Notes under the pieces: generated by a model | Told to the model about the DNA's origin: nothing | Databases searched by the model: none | The model's input: the letters and a program-made list of their open reading frames with translations, nothing else | From: Croceivirga sp. | GTDB lineage: Bacteria; Bacteroidota; Bacteroidia; Flavobacteriales; Flavobacteriaceae | Assembly: GCA_028284935.1 (NCBI GenBank) | Contig: JANQQQ010000004.1 | Coordinates: 1 to 64,000 of the forward strand | Reading direction: 5' to 3' | DNA length: 64,000 nucleotides | Program-made: the position numbers and the translations under genes | In this document: in pieces, positions 9,288 to 17,839 of the stretch | Layout: each line of letters opens with the position of its first letter | How positions within the stretch are numbered: the first letter of the stretch is position 1

Positions 9288-9962
9288 ATGTTCAAAAAAG
9301 CTTTATTGGCTATATATCTATTATGTACTACATCATGTAACCTATCAAAAAAAATCGATAAGGGACTAACCCCAAAGGAAATCGAAATCTTTTTTAAGTG
9401 TGCATTGGACGCCGAGTTTGGAGACAACGACTATGGATTAAAAAAATGGAACAAAGACATTTTGGTGTTCATTAAAAATCCTGAGCAAGAACAATTACTA
9501 AAAGAATTTAAAAAAATAAGGACGGAAATCAACGAGTTAAGTTCAGGTATCAAAATCATTCAAGTTGACGTAGAGTCAAAAGCCAATTTTATCATTTTTT
9601 TTTCTGATAAATATAATTATGCAGCATATGAACCATCCACTATGAACTATTTAGATGAAAACTTTGGCATGTTTTGGGTACACTGGAATCGAGAGTTAGA
9701 AATAGAAAAGGGAAGTATGTATGTTGATGTGAAAAGGACCAAAGAGATTGATTGTCAAAAACACTTGTTGCGGGAAGAACTAACTCAGGCGTTAGGTTTA
9801 ATGAACGATCATTCATATGACAAAGAAAGCATCTTCTATTCAGGTTGGAATTGTACAACAACTTATTCACTACTCGACAAAAAAATAATTGGGCTTTTTT
9901 TAGATGAAAAGCTGGAAGCAGGCATGAACTCTAGCCAAATAAAAAAGGTCATAGGAAAATAA
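9288..9962 (+). CDS. DUF2927-like lipoprotein
   Basis: This 224-residue protein has a lipobox (CTTSC). The C-terminal HLLREELTQALGLMNDH segment followed by SIFYSGW resembles the conserved core of DUF2927, a family with a metalloprotease-like Glu-rich helix but no proven activity. Neither half of the protein is obviously truncated. It is the sole gene of cassette 8 and sits 17 nt after the altered R' core. The family call is from motif memory. Confidence 0.6.
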   Translation: MFKKALLAIYLLCTTSCNLSKKIDKGLTPKEIEIFFKCALDAEFGDNDYGLKKWNKDILVFIKNPEQEQLLKEFKKIRTEINELSSGIKIIQVDVESKANFIIFFSDKYNYAAYEPSTMNYLDENFGMFWVHWNRELEIEKGSMYVDVKRTKEIDCQKHLLREELTQALGLMNDHSYDKESIFYSGWNCTTTYSLLDKKIIGLFLDEKLEAGMNSSQIKKVIGK

Positions 9963-9963
9963 C

Positions 9964-10102
9964 CGCTTACAACAATGGCTATAATTCAGCTTTACCCTTG
10001 AACCAAAAACAAATTTCCTAACTTTAAAAACAGCTCGATTTCTCACTTGAAAAATCCTGTCGGATTTCCCAAGCCGAAATCATAGACGTAACGTTGTAAC
10101 AC
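9964..10102 (+). repeat. attC-like site s8
   Basis: R'' GCTTACAAC complements TTGTAAG at its own cassette start (9261). It is subfamily A. R' GTTGTAACAC begins at 10093, and its right L box reads AAATCATAGACG. Confidence 0.82.
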
Positions 10103-10105
10103 ATT

Positions 10106-10705
10106 ATGAAAGGTAGTTCCATATTCATAATACTTATCCTAATTTTTAAGAATGGCCTGGTATCCGAATCTCAGGCAATGGATAATGAATTATGTAAAAT
10201 TCTCTATGAACTGTCTCTGGACAACCAAAGATATCGAGGTACTATGGGAAAAATATCCGACCATTTCCCTAATGCTTTGGATTCTTTAATACTCAATAGA
10301 GGATTGACCAAAACCGACTTTTATTCCCTACCTGAACAACGACAGGGAGAGTTAAATCAACAAGCCTTAGAATTAGCCAGAAGAAAGCTCAAGCCTTTAA
10401 TGAAGCAAAATGATTCACTTCTTGTCCTACAGCAAAAACTGGACTCGAAAAACACAAAAAAATTAATTGAAATTACTAAGAAGTACGGTTGGTTGACAGC
10501 AGAAGGATTGGGATGCAAGGAGAGATTCAGAACCGTACTGATTTTTAGACATGCACCTGAAAAATATTGGGATGAAATTAGTAGGCTAATCGAAAAGGAA
10601 AGGACGGAAAAAAGATTGTCAGGCTATGAGCACTATTTAATTGACAATCATTTGAAAGGTAGACCACCATTAACTAAAAAACCTTCGGACTTTATAAACA
10701 AATAA
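10106..10705 (+). CDS. Hypothetical protein, possibly DUF6624-like
   Basis: This 199-residue protein starts with a hydrophobic segment (SSIFIILILIFKNG) that may be a signal or anchor. The C-terminal half has KKYGWLTAEGLG..FRHAPEKYW..YEHYLIDNHLKGRPP, a layout similar to DUF6624 (GW...QHAD...L.DR). The similarity is weak. The start ATG lies only about 5 nt after the R' decamer, giving an unusually short leader. It is the sole gene of cassette 9. Confidence 0.5.
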   Translation: MKGSSIFIILILIFKNGLVSESQAMDNELCKILYELSLDNQRYRGTMGKISDHFPNALDSLILNRGLTKTDFYSLPEQRQGELNQQALELARRKLKPLMKQNDSLLVLQQKLDSKNTKKLIEITKKYGWLTAEGLGCKERFRTVLIFRHAPEKYWDEISRLIEKERTEKRLSGYEHYLIDNHLKGRPPLTKKPSDFINK

Positions 10706-10706
10706 C

Positions 10707-10867
10707 GTGTAACAACAAGGACTATAGTTAATAGTTACAATTGGTTAACTTGAAACTAGAAACCATCAAAGGCTGGATTTGCCGCCCTTCGAAAGGCTCA
10801 GCGGGCGCGGCGGGAAATCTTTAGATTTCCCAGCGCCGCTACACATTATAGCGGAGCGTTCTGCCTA
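10707..10867 (+). repeat. attC-like site s9
   Basis: R'' TGTAACAAC matches its own cassette start GTTGTAACA (10093) at 8 of 9 positions. The loop is unusually GC-rich and carries CTTCGAAAGGCTCAGCGGGC followed by a GGGAAATC-TTTA-GATTTCCC hairpin. R' GTTCTGCCTA begins at 10858. Confidence 0.78.
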
Positions 10868-10883
10868 ATTAAAACCAAAGACT

Positions 10884-11279
10884 ATGGATGTATTTAAAAA
10901 TATTGAATTTGTCGGAATGCTCTGTATGGGAGCTTTTGTAGGAGGAGTTCTGAATTACGGGCTATCAAAAATAAAAGATGATAATTCATTCGCAAAAATC
11001 ATAACCACAATTTTTGGTGCTGCCTTTAGTGGAGTAGTTTTTGTTTTTCTCGAAAAATTGGTAAACAAAGAGAATACCGATTCTTTACAGATCTATATGT
11101 ACCCAATTGGATTGATTCTTGCACTTTTATGGGCACAAATTCCTTACACAATAGAAAACCGAATTAAATCTGATAATATATATGTAAAAGTGATTGGAGT
11201 TATTCATTTTCTTGGGATTTCAGCTATTACCGTATTTCTGATTGTAAATATTTTTACTGGAAATATGAATACTAACTAG
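10884..11279 (+). CDS. Small four-helix membrane protein, unrecognised
   Basis: This 131-residue protein has four predicted membrane helices (about 8-27, 35-55, 72-92 and 105-125) separated by short charged loops (KIKDDNSF, ENRIKSDN). No signal peptide, enzymatic motif or known family was recognised. Its TAG stop lies within the R'' box of the following site, so gene end and recombination site overlap. It is the sole gene of cassette 10. Confidence 0.65.
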   Translation: MDVFKNIEFVGMLCMGAFVGGVLNYGLSKIKDDNSFAKIITTIFGAAFSGVVFVFLEKLVNKENTDSLQIYMYPIGLILALLWAQIPYTIENRIKSDNIYVKVIGVIHFLGISAITVFLIVNIFTGNMNTN

Positions 11280-11413
11280 GCACAACACGGTGTATAAGTA
11301 ATAGCGATTCAAGTAATAAAACGAAAGTATATACATAAAACAGAGGTCAGTGCAAAACCGAAAGGTTTGTAATTAAAATCTGCTACTGCTCATACACTGG
11401 ACCGTTGTGCTTC
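11277..11413 (+). repeat. attC-like site s10
   Basis: R'' TAGGCACAAC matches its own cassette start GTTCTGCCTA (10858) at 9 of 10 positions. It is subfamily D, closely similar to the site at 4401 (GTGTATAAGTAATAG .. CTCATACACTGG). R' GTTGTGCTTC begins at 11404. Confidence 0.82.
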
Positions 11414-11489
11414 ATGCCAAAAATCTAGTCAATAAAACCATGAAGTGATTTTAAACGATAGTTTCACTGTCAAACAAATTATTCGCAAT

Positions 11490-11866
11490 ATGCCGACAAG
11501 AGAATCAATAGAAAATTTTATCAAAGCAGTTGAAGAACAACCGCATGACCAAGTAATTTTAAATTATTATACGGAAGATGCGTCTATTCAAGAAAATCAA
11601 AATATGCCCAGAATCGGAATAGAAAACTTAGTTAGAAACGAAAAAAAATGCTGAAAAAAGCTATTAAAGTTCACTCTAAGTGCGTAAAACCGTTCTTTCA
11701 TTTTGAGGACAGCGTTGTAATAAGATGGAAATTTCGGTTTGAATGGATGGATGATTCAACGACCGAAATTGAGGAAATCGCATATCAAAAATGGCATGGA
11801 GAGAAAATCCAACATGAACAATTCTTTTATGACCCCAAACAATTTGAACCTAAAAAGAGAGGTTAG
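11490..11866 (+). pseudogene. SnoaL-like (NTF2-fold) gene split by a frameshift
   Basis: Two track ORFs (11445-11654 and 11648-11866) join into one NTF2-fold protein. The first gives TRESIENFIKAVEEQ..VILNYYTEDASI and the second gives VVIRWKFRFEWMDDSTTEIEEIAYQKWHGEKI. The frames switch by -1 at a run of eight A (CGAAAAAAAATGC), so a one-base deletion or a -1 ribosomal slip would explain it. The conserved ending WHGEKIQHEQFFYDP is typical of SnoaL-like proteins. It is the first gene of cassette 11; its TAG is 1 nt before the next ATG. Confidence 0.65.
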
Positions 11867-11867
11867 A

Positions 11868-12359
11868 ATGGAGGAAACTGTAAAAATTGACAGACTTGGA
11901 TCAGAAGAATTAGACAAGTTTGTTGACCTTATTAAATTATTTGGTGAAGTGTTTGAAATGAAAGACTTATCACTTCCTGGTGAAAAACACCTTCAAAAAC
12001 TTCTTAGTAGGAGTGATTTTGATGCATTCATAGCTCTTAATAATAACAAAGTAGTTGGAGGATTAACAATATATTTATTGGATCAATATTATTCTGAAAA
12101 GCCTTTAGCATACATTTATGACTTGGCAGTACGGACAAATGATCAAAGACAAGGAATTGGAAAAAAACTAATTGAAGAAGTCAAAAAAAGTTATAAGTTG
12201 AAAGGTTTCCAAGATGTCTTCGTTCAAGCAGAGGAAGTTGATAAACATGCAATTGAATTTTATAGATCAACAGATCCTTCAGAGGAAGAGCAGTTAGTCT
12301 ACTTTTCTTACTCACTGAATAAACAAAAAAAGTACGAAAGCAGTGATGGCTACAAGTAA
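11868..12359 (+). CDS. AAC(3)-I-like GNAT N-acetyltransferase
   Basis: This 163-residue GNAT protein starts at ATG 11868; the track ORF runs upstream inside the previous gene. The layout follows the AAC(3)-I aminoglycoside acetyltransferase family: RLGSEELDKF, LFGEVFEM, LNNNKVVGGLTIYLL, IYDLAVRTNDQRQGIGKKLI (acetyl-CoA motif A), then DVFVQAEEVDKHAIEFYR. AAC(3)-I genes are classical integron cassettes. Whether this copy acts on aminoglycosides cannot be told from sequence. The last residues are encoded within degenerate attC-like sequence, so the natural stop may have been lost. Confidence 0.75.
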   Translation: MEETVKIDRLGSEELDKFVDLIKLFGEVFEMKDLSLPGEKHLQKLLSRSDFDAFIALNNNKVVGGLTIYLLDQYYSEKPLAYIYDLAVRTNDQRQGIGKKLIEEVKKSYKLKGFQDVFVQAEEVDKHAIEFYRSTDPSEEEQLVYFSYSLNKQKKYESSDGYK

Positions 12360-12470
12360 TTGCTAGTTCTTGCCCATTCTGAAAGTTCCTGCGGAATTTT
12401 CAGTTCGGTGCATACTTGTAAAGCCCTGTATTAACCCACGCAACTACCCATTACCTAGACCATTAAACCA
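12336..12470 (+). repeat. Degenerate attC-like site s11
   Basis: GAAAGCAGTGATGGCTACAAGTAATTGC corresponds to R''-L'' with the AAC core lost. The body (TTTTCAGTTYGGTG, ACTTGTAAAGC, ACCCACGCAACTACC) matches the site at 21062. The right core is decayed (GACCATTAAACC at about 12458). The end of the acetyltransferase CDS overlaps it. It is probably no longer a functional site. Confidence 0.6.
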
Positions 12471-12601
12471 AATTACCACTGGTCAAGCTCCATACAGCTT
12501 CGAAAACGACAGTCGAACCATTTCGCTATATTTCCGTAAAATTCGCTGGACTGAACATAGTGCCGCGTTGTGCTTCGTGAAACTCGTCAAGACCCTTGGA
12601 A
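12471..12601 (+). other. Gene-free remnant with an R'-like core (s12)
   Basis: There is no credible ORF here; the 85-residue track ORF at 12370 runs through repeat sequence and has no recognisable features. Near 12555 the sequence ATAGTGCCGCGTTGTGCTTCG looks like a decayed L'-R' arm. Its GTTGTGCTTC (12567) is identical to the start of cassette 11 at 11404, so this may be a duplicated or deleted cassette edge. It opens the sulfatase block. Confidence 0.45.
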
Positions 12602-14092
12602 ATGAAAAGATCACATATTTATCGTAGTTCAATTGAGACATTATCTGTCATTCTTATCCTCTTATTTTTTTTAATTGGATGTGTAAGTAAAAATGAAACT
12701 GACTCCAAGCAATCCCCCAATATAATCTACATCCTAGCTGATGATTTAGGATATGGTGATCTGAGTTTTACTGGCCAAGGGAAGTTTGCTACCCCGAACA
12801 TTGATAGACTGGCCAAGCAGGGGATGTTTTTTGCCCAACACTATTCAGGCTCCACAGTCTGTGCTCCATCTCGCTCTTCGTTAATGACGGGACTACATAC
12901 GGGCCATACTTTTATTCGCGGAAATAAGGAAGTACAACCTGAAGGTCAATATCCAATCGATTCTACTGCCTGTACCATTGCCAAACTTCTAAAAAACAGT
13001 GGCTATGTAACGGGCGCATTTGGAAAATGGGGATTGGGCTATCCTGGTTCGGCAGGAGACCCCAATCACCAGGGATTTGAGGAATTCTATGGATACAACT
13101 GTCAAAGACAGGGCCATAATTACTACCCGTACCATTTATGGCACAACCAAATAAAGGTGGTTCTTGAGGGAAACCAACTTAGGAAAACCAACACCTATGC
13201 CCCAGAATTAATTCATAGCAAAGCACTTAGATTTTTAGAAAACAATAAAGACACAAGTTTTTTCCTCTACTACCCATCCATTATTCCACATGCGGAATTG
13301 GCTGCTCCTGAAGAATTAATGAAAATATATAGAAACGAGTTTGTTCCAGAAGAAAACTATATAGGTATTGACGAAGGACCATATTACAAAAACGGAGGTT
13401 ATGGTTCGCAGGATGAACCACATACCGCTTTTACTGCCATGGTAAGACTGCTGGATGAGCAGGTTGGTGACATTTGGCACAAGGTCGAAGAGCTAGGTAT
13501 CTCAGAAAATACCTTGATCATTTTCACTTCAGATAACGGTCCACATATGGAGGGCGGAGCAGACCCCGATTTTTTTGATAGTAATGGAAAATTCAGGGGC
13601 TATAAAAGGGATCTATACGAAGGCGGAATACGGGTTCCGATGATTGCATATTGGCCCAATAAGATCAAACCCGGAACCATTTCCAATCATGTTTCTGCCT
13701 TCTTTGACTTTCTTCCCACCGTTTGTGACATTGCCCAAATAGAAACACCTCATGATATTGATGGCATTTCATTCCTCCAAGAACTTTTAGGAAATCCCCA
13801 ACGTAAACACCAACATCTATATTGGGAGTTTCATGAACATGGTGGAAAACAGGCAGTCCGGCTCGGTAACTGGAAAGGTATACGCCTAAACATGAGTGAC
13901 AATCCTAACGCAGCTATTGAGCTCTATGATTTATCAAATGATCCCGGGGAACAAAACAACATCGCCGATGGTCACCCGGATGTTGTCCGAAAAATCGCGG
14001 ACATCATGGCAAAAGAGCATGAACCATCAGAAATCTTCCAGTTCCAATTCGAAAAAAAGCTAATCAAGGAAACCCAACAAATGCTAAAATGA
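12602..14092 (+). CDS. Family S1 sulfatase, lipoprotein
   Basis: This 496-residue arylsulfatase-like lipoprotein (lipobox LIGC) starts at ATG 12602; the track begins two codons earlier at TTG. The formylglycine motif C-x-P-S-R is intact (STVCAPSRSSLMTG, about residue 90). Metal ligands are seen in IYILADDLGYGDLS and FTSDNGPH, and the substrate-side GKWGLG motif is present. It hydrolyses sulfate esters, in this family usually on algal polysaccharides, in the periplasm. It requires an anaerobic or FGE-type maturase encoded elsewhere. The next gene is a fucosidase, which suggests a sulfated, fucose-containing substrate. Confidence 0.9.
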   Translation: MKRSHIYRSSIETLSVILILLFFLIGCVSKNETDSKQSPNIIYILADDLGYGDLSFTGQGKFATPNIDRLAKQGMFFAQHYSGSTVCAPSRSSLMTGLHTGHTFIRGNKEVQPEGQYPIDSTACTIAKLLKNSGYVTGAFGKWGLGYPGSAGDPNHQGFEEFYGYNCQRQGHNYYPYHLWHNQIKVVLEGNQLRKTNTYAPELIHSKALRFLENNKDTSFFLYYPSIIPHAELAAPEELMKIYRNEFVPEENYIGIDEGPYYKNGGYGSQDEPHTAFTAMVRLLDEQVGDIWHKVEELGISENTLIIFTSDNGPHMEGGADPDFFDSNGKFRGYKRDLYEGGIRVPMIAYWPNKIKPGTISNHVSAFFDFLPTVCDIAQIETPHDIDGISFLQELLGNPQRKHQHLYWEFHEHGGKQAVRLGNWKGIRLNMSDNPNAAIELYDLSNDPGEQNNIADGHPDVVRKIADIMAKEHEPSEIFQFQFEKKLIKETQQMLK

Positions 14093-14262
14093 ATATGCGA
14101 ACCGAGGGTTATTATATGACAATAGGAACCAGTAACTTAAGTGATTCTGAAAGCTGGGACACATACTCCTTTTGGTTGAGTGTTATGCGGTATAATCAGA
14201 CGATAGGACAAATTGGTTTTAAATGAAACAGTTTTACTTCATAAATTAAGAAAAAAACCAAA

Positions 14263-15963
14263 ATGAATTTGATCATTAAGAAAACAACAAGTAACTTTTT
14301 GAAAATTATTATCTTTTTGTGGTTTGTATGTGATTTTGGAAATATTAATGCTCAAAACAGTGCGATAATTCCAAAAAGGCCTGACAACTTTCAACCATAC
14401 ATCTATAAATACTCAACAAAGCAATTAAAAAAATTCACGCGTAAACATATAAAAAAAGCAGCTGCTGCGGTTGAACAAATGGAAGAGGTTGTTTTCAAAG
14501 GTCCTTACAAAGCATCGTTTACTTCTTTATCGGAACACCAAACCCCCGAATGGTTTAAGGATGCAAAATTTGGGATAGCAGTTAATTATGGTATTTACAG
14601 TGTTGCCGGATATGGCCCGAAAGGCTATGGAGGCAACTACTACACGGATGTTTACCTGGATTACATTTATACAAAAGGCAAAGATGACTATTACAAGAAC
14701 CATTGGGGGGAGAATTTTGAGAAAGACGATTTTATTCCCCTGTTTACGGCTGAAGCGTTAAACGCGGAAGAATACATAAAGTTATTTAAAAATGCAGGAG
14801 CAAAGTATATTGTGCAATTCAATATGCATCGTTCAACCGGTATGCCTCTTTGGAATAGCGAATACACTTTTCGTGATGCCATAGATATGCCACCTTACCG
14901 CGATTTAACGGATGAGTTTGTAAAAGCATGCCGAAAATACGAGTTGAAGTATGGTATGTATTTGAACCTTGAGGACAGTTACTATCCCTTACTTATGCCA
15001 GATAACACAATCCATGTTAGGGAATGGACAAAAATGGATAACAACCCGATTGCAACCAATCATTCATTTGAAGTAACATATCCATTTAGTGCGGAAAACG
15101 ATGCAAGAAAACTACAGGGAAAAATACCGGTATATGATTATGTTGATGATTATCTTTTACCCATTTCAAAAGAATTTATAGACAAATATGAACCCGACTA
15201 TATTTGGTTTGATGGGGGATGGAAACGTCCATTTTGGTATTACAAATCTGATAAAATTGCGGCTTACTTTTATAATAAATTCCATAACCAAAAAGAGGTA
15301 TTGGTAAACAGTCGTTTGGGCAATGATGCATACGGGTTGCTCGGCGACGTATTAGTGAGTGAAGGAGGGCAAGTAGATGGAGGGGAAATTGCCGATTATT
15401 GGGAGGAATGCAGACCTATGGGAAAGAATTTTGCGTATGACTGGCGGGAAAATAAAATGAATGTCCCGTCTTCGAAGCGTCTTATTCAAATGTTAATAAG
15501 AATTGTAGCAAATGGAGGAAACTTATTGTTGATCGTAACCCCGGATGGAGCGGGTAAAATTCCTGAATACCAGATTGACAGATTAAATGATATAGGAACA
15601 TGGCTCAGCTTTAACGGAGAAGCAGTTTATAATACCCTCGAAACCAAATGGATAAGCGAGGAGTCCATACTTGGAAATAAGGTTTATTACACCCAAAGCA
15701 AAGATGAAAAGTACGTCTATGCAAATTGTTTCGAATTGGAAAATGACGAAGTACTGCTTGTAAAAGTACGTGCAAAAGAGGGAAGTGAAATTAAACTACT
15801 TGGTTACAATCAACCTCTTACTTGGTATAATGTACCCTGGGGATTAACGATTAAACTACCCACCGAGTTTCAGGAAATAAAAAATAGAAGAGATGCTCCG
15901 GCTTGGGTGTTTAGGTTCGAGCCCAAAGATGGCCCAAGCCCAACCCGCCAACAAAATGAGTAA
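14263..15963 (+). CDS. GH29 alpha-L-fucosidase
   Basis: This 566-residue secreted enzyme has a signal peptide ending near NAQ. A (beta/alpha)8-type GH29 domain follows, with TPEWFKDAKFGI, AKYIVQFNMHRSTGMPLW, and the nucleophile segment YIWFDGGW (Asp near 315). The late VANGGNLLLIVTPDGAG motif is typical of the family. A C-terminal beta domain (about 450-560) follows. It releases alpha-L-fucose from glycans. It is 170 nt downstream of the sulfatase with no site between them. The last residues (SPTRQQNE) look unlike the family and may derive from repeat sequence. Confidence 0.88.
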   Translation: MNLIIKKTTSNFLKIIIFLWFVCDFGNINAQNSAIIPKRPDNFQPYIYKYSTKQLKKFTRKHIKKAAAAVEQMEEVVFKGPYKASFTSLSEHQTPEWFKDAKFGIAVNYGIYSVAGYGPKGYGGNYYTDVYLDYIYTKGKDDYYKNHWGENFEKDDFIPLFTAEALNAEEYIKLFKNAGAKYIVQFNMHRSTGMPLWNSEYTFRDAIDMPPYRDLTDEFVKACRKYELKYGMYLNLEDSYYPLLMPDNTIHVREWTKMDNNPIATNHSFEVTYPFSAENDARKLQGKIPVYDYVDDYLLPISKEFIDKYEPDYIWFDGGWKRPFWYYKSDKIAAYFYNKFHNQKEVLVNSRLGNDAYGLLGDVLVSEGGQVDGGEIADYWEECRPMGKNFAYDWRENKMNVPSSKRLIQMLIRIVANGGNLLLIVTPDGAGKIPEYQIDRLNDIGTWLSFNGEAVYNTLETKWISEESILGNKVYYTQSKDEKYVYANCFELENDEVLLVKVRAKEGSEIKLLGYNQPLTWYNVPWGLTIKLPTEFQEIKNRRDAPAWVFRFEPKDGPSPTRQQNE

Positions 15964-16086
15964 TCCTAAAAACAATGTAATTGAACAGAGAATGTTACAT
16001 TTAATGAAAATTGCAGCTATTTGATAATAGGTTTGCTCTTCGAAATACTAAACCTTTCATATACGTAGCCTTTGTACACCAGCTAA
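15964..16086 (+). repeat. Spacer with possible degenerate attC-like remnant (s13)
   Basis: No clear R''-L'' arm is visible. Near the right end CATATACGTAGCCTTTGTACACC resembles an L'-R' arm with core TTTGTACACC (16071). Its TTGTA.AC partly matches R'' GTCTACAAC at the end of the next cassette (16811). It is a weak call, supported mainly by position. Confidence 0.35.
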
Positions 16087-16803
16087 ATGAACATCTACGG
16101 AATAATTTTTAATCGGATTTTTTTTCGAGTTCTCCCAATTGCTGGACTAATAATTTTTTCAATTATCTACAATGAAATAACACTAAATAATATTCTTGAA
16201 AAATTCAAATTTTGGGACTGGGCCGGACTAATACTATTGGTTGTTTTTCTCTATGATCTGGCATTGCACCTAAAAAAAGCTCACAAAAGGAATAAATCCC
16301 TCCAACAAAACAAACTGGAGAAAATCCCAAAAGAAATTGAATTACCGAAAAAATTAAACTTTTTGGATAAAAGAATCAGTATTAATGAAAACAGTATAGA
16401 CATTTACTTAAAAAACGAAGTAATTGTCCATCTGAGTAAATCAAAGAAGCAAATAGAGATTAGAAAATTTATAGGAAAGAAAATTCTAAATTTCAACGAC
16501 ATACAATACCTCTTTCTTGAATACAACCAATATGAAAAAGACACCTTGAAAGACATATTATCTGATAACTCTCATTATGATAAAAATGTTTGGAAAAATT
16601 CATTAATGGCTATGCTTAAAAACGGGAAAACAGTAAACCTTTTTAACGCAAAGCTTGAGGAAACTAATTACGAACAATTGGTTGATTATCAAATCTCCGG
16701 TAAATCGGAAGAAAAATCATATTTACGGAATGGAACAAATATTGTTCGGTTGTTTAGTTACTACATGAACAAGGAATATTTAATAATAAACAATACTATC
16801 TAA
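16087..16803 (+). CDS. Membrane protein with two helices and a basic cytoplasmic domain, unrecognised
   Basis: This 238-residue protein has two N-terminal membrane helices (about 12-30 and 44-62). A highly charged linker (KKAHKRNKSLQQNK) and a C-terminal soluble domain of about 150 residues follow, with alternating strands (KRISINENSIDIYL, VIVHLSKSKKQIEIRKF). The layout recalls PH-like membrane-associated domains, but no family was recognised. It is the sole gene of cassette 14. Confidence 0.6.
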   Translation: MNIYGIIFNRIFFRVLPIAGLIIFSIIYNEITLNNILEKFKFWDWAGLILLVVFLYDLALHLKKAHKRNKSLQQNKLEKIPKEIELPKKLNFLDKRISINENSIDIYLKNEVIVHLSKSKKQIEIRKFIGKKILNFNDIQYLFLEYNQYEKDTLKDILSDNSHYDKNVWKNSLMAMLKNGKTVNLFNAKLEETNYEQLVDYQISGKSEEKSYLRNGTNIVRLFSYYMNKEYLIINNTI

Positions 16804-16809
16804 AAAGCC

Positions 16810-16950
16810 TGTCTACAACAAGGGCTATAATTCAGCTTTCTCCCCTAACCCAATTTGAAAAACTATATCTTTAAAAATGGCTCGATTTCTCACTTGAAAA
16901 ATCCTTGCGGATTTGCCAAGCTGAAATCGTAGCCGAGACCGTTGTAGCAC
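16810..16950 (+). repeat. attC-like site s14
   Basis: R'' GTCTACAAC is followed by the left L box AAGGGCTATAATTC and the right L box AATCGTAGCCGAGACC. It is subfamily A. R' GTTGTAGCAC begins at 16941. The match to its own cassette start (TTTGTACAC at 16071) is partial. Confidence 0.78.
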
Positions 16951-16952
16951 AT

Positions 16953-17645
16953 ATGAAAAGAATATTGGAAATATCATTAACCCTAATTTTTGGAACATTT
17001 TGCTTTGGTCAAAATAACTTGATGACTGAAAGCGAAACGCATATTTTTTGGCAACCTGAAAATAAACTGGAATGGACGGATTTTCGAGCAGATGCAAATA
17101 AAATACCAAACGCTAAAAAATATTGCGATACTGTTGGCCTTTGTACTGCAGCTTCACTTGGGGTTTTTACCGTATTGGACATTCCAAAAAAGAAAAGACA
17201 AAGAGGAAGACTAAAAGAGAAAATTTATGTTGCGCCAGCTTTTGAGTATTCGACATCATATGTTGTTCAGAAGGACAGTCTTGGAATTGAAAAACAACAA
17301 GTGGTTTTCGATATGTTCGAGTTATCTGCAAGATATATACGGAAAGAGTTAAGTTCAATGCTGGAGAAAATGGACGGTTACGGAACTTTATCCATATGGT
17401 TTAAAACCATAGAAAGTGATGCACAAAAACTAAGGACAGAAATGGTGGATTCCTACACTAAAGATGTGTACATCGATAATCGACCCGGCGCTTATTTGGA
17501 ATGGAAAGAGAGAGTGGACAGTACATTAAATGACTTGGAAAAATTTGCTACAAAACCCGAAGATTGCCATCGTTTTATCACAAAACAACCTTTGGACAAG
17601 GATTATAAAATGGCTAAAACTGTTATGGGAAAACTATTTGAATAA
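16953..17645 (+). CDS. Secreted DUF922-like protein
   Basis: This 230-residue protein starts at ATG 16953; the track ORF begins inside the attC-like site. It has a signal peptide (FGTFCFGQ). KLEWTDFRAD and VFDMFELSARYIRKEL align in order with the WxDF and HFDI-E-ARxLR segments of DUF922, a putative zinc-protease-like family. The HEQ/HFD metal residues are not conserved here (KQQVVFDMFE), so activity is doubtful. It is the sole gene of cassette 15. The ATG is only 2 nt after the R' decamer. Confidence 0.55.
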   Translation: MKRILEISLTLIFGTFCFGQNNLMTESETHIFWQPENKLEWTDFRADANKIPNAKKYCDTVGLCTAASLGVFTVLDIPKKKRQRGRLKEKIYVAPAFEYSTSYVVQKDSLGIEKQQVVFDMFELSARYIRKELSSMLEKMDGYGTLSIWFKTIESDAQKLRTEMVDSYTKDVYIDNRPGAYLEWKERVDSTLNDLEKFATKPEDCHRFITKQPLDKDYKMAKTVMGKLFE

Positions 17646-17653
17646 AAAAATAC

Positions 17654-17828
17654 GTGCTATAACAATGGCTATAATTCATTGCTAGCCTATAAACCCAATG
17701 TTTTTAATTAAATTAATTGTCCAACAAACAAACCTCAGAAACAAATTCAACAGTGCCTTCCTCTCCCCTTCGGTAAACTCAGGGTCGTCGGAGGAAATAA
17801 CGAAATCATAGCCGGACCGTTAGCGGTA
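17654..17828 (+). repeat. attC-like site s15
   Basis: R'' GTGCTATAAC matches its own cassette start GTTGTAGCAC (16941) at 9 of 10 positions. It is subfamily B and carries CCCTTCGGTAAACTCAGGG in the loop. R' GTTAGCGGTA begins at 17819. Confidence 0.85.
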
Positions 17829-17839
17829 ATTTCCATTTA

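Noticed and set aside
12370-12627. 85-residue track ORF
   Set aside because: It runs through the degenerate attC-like site and the gene-free remnant. It has no domain and no plausible leader, and its end overlaps the sulfatase start.
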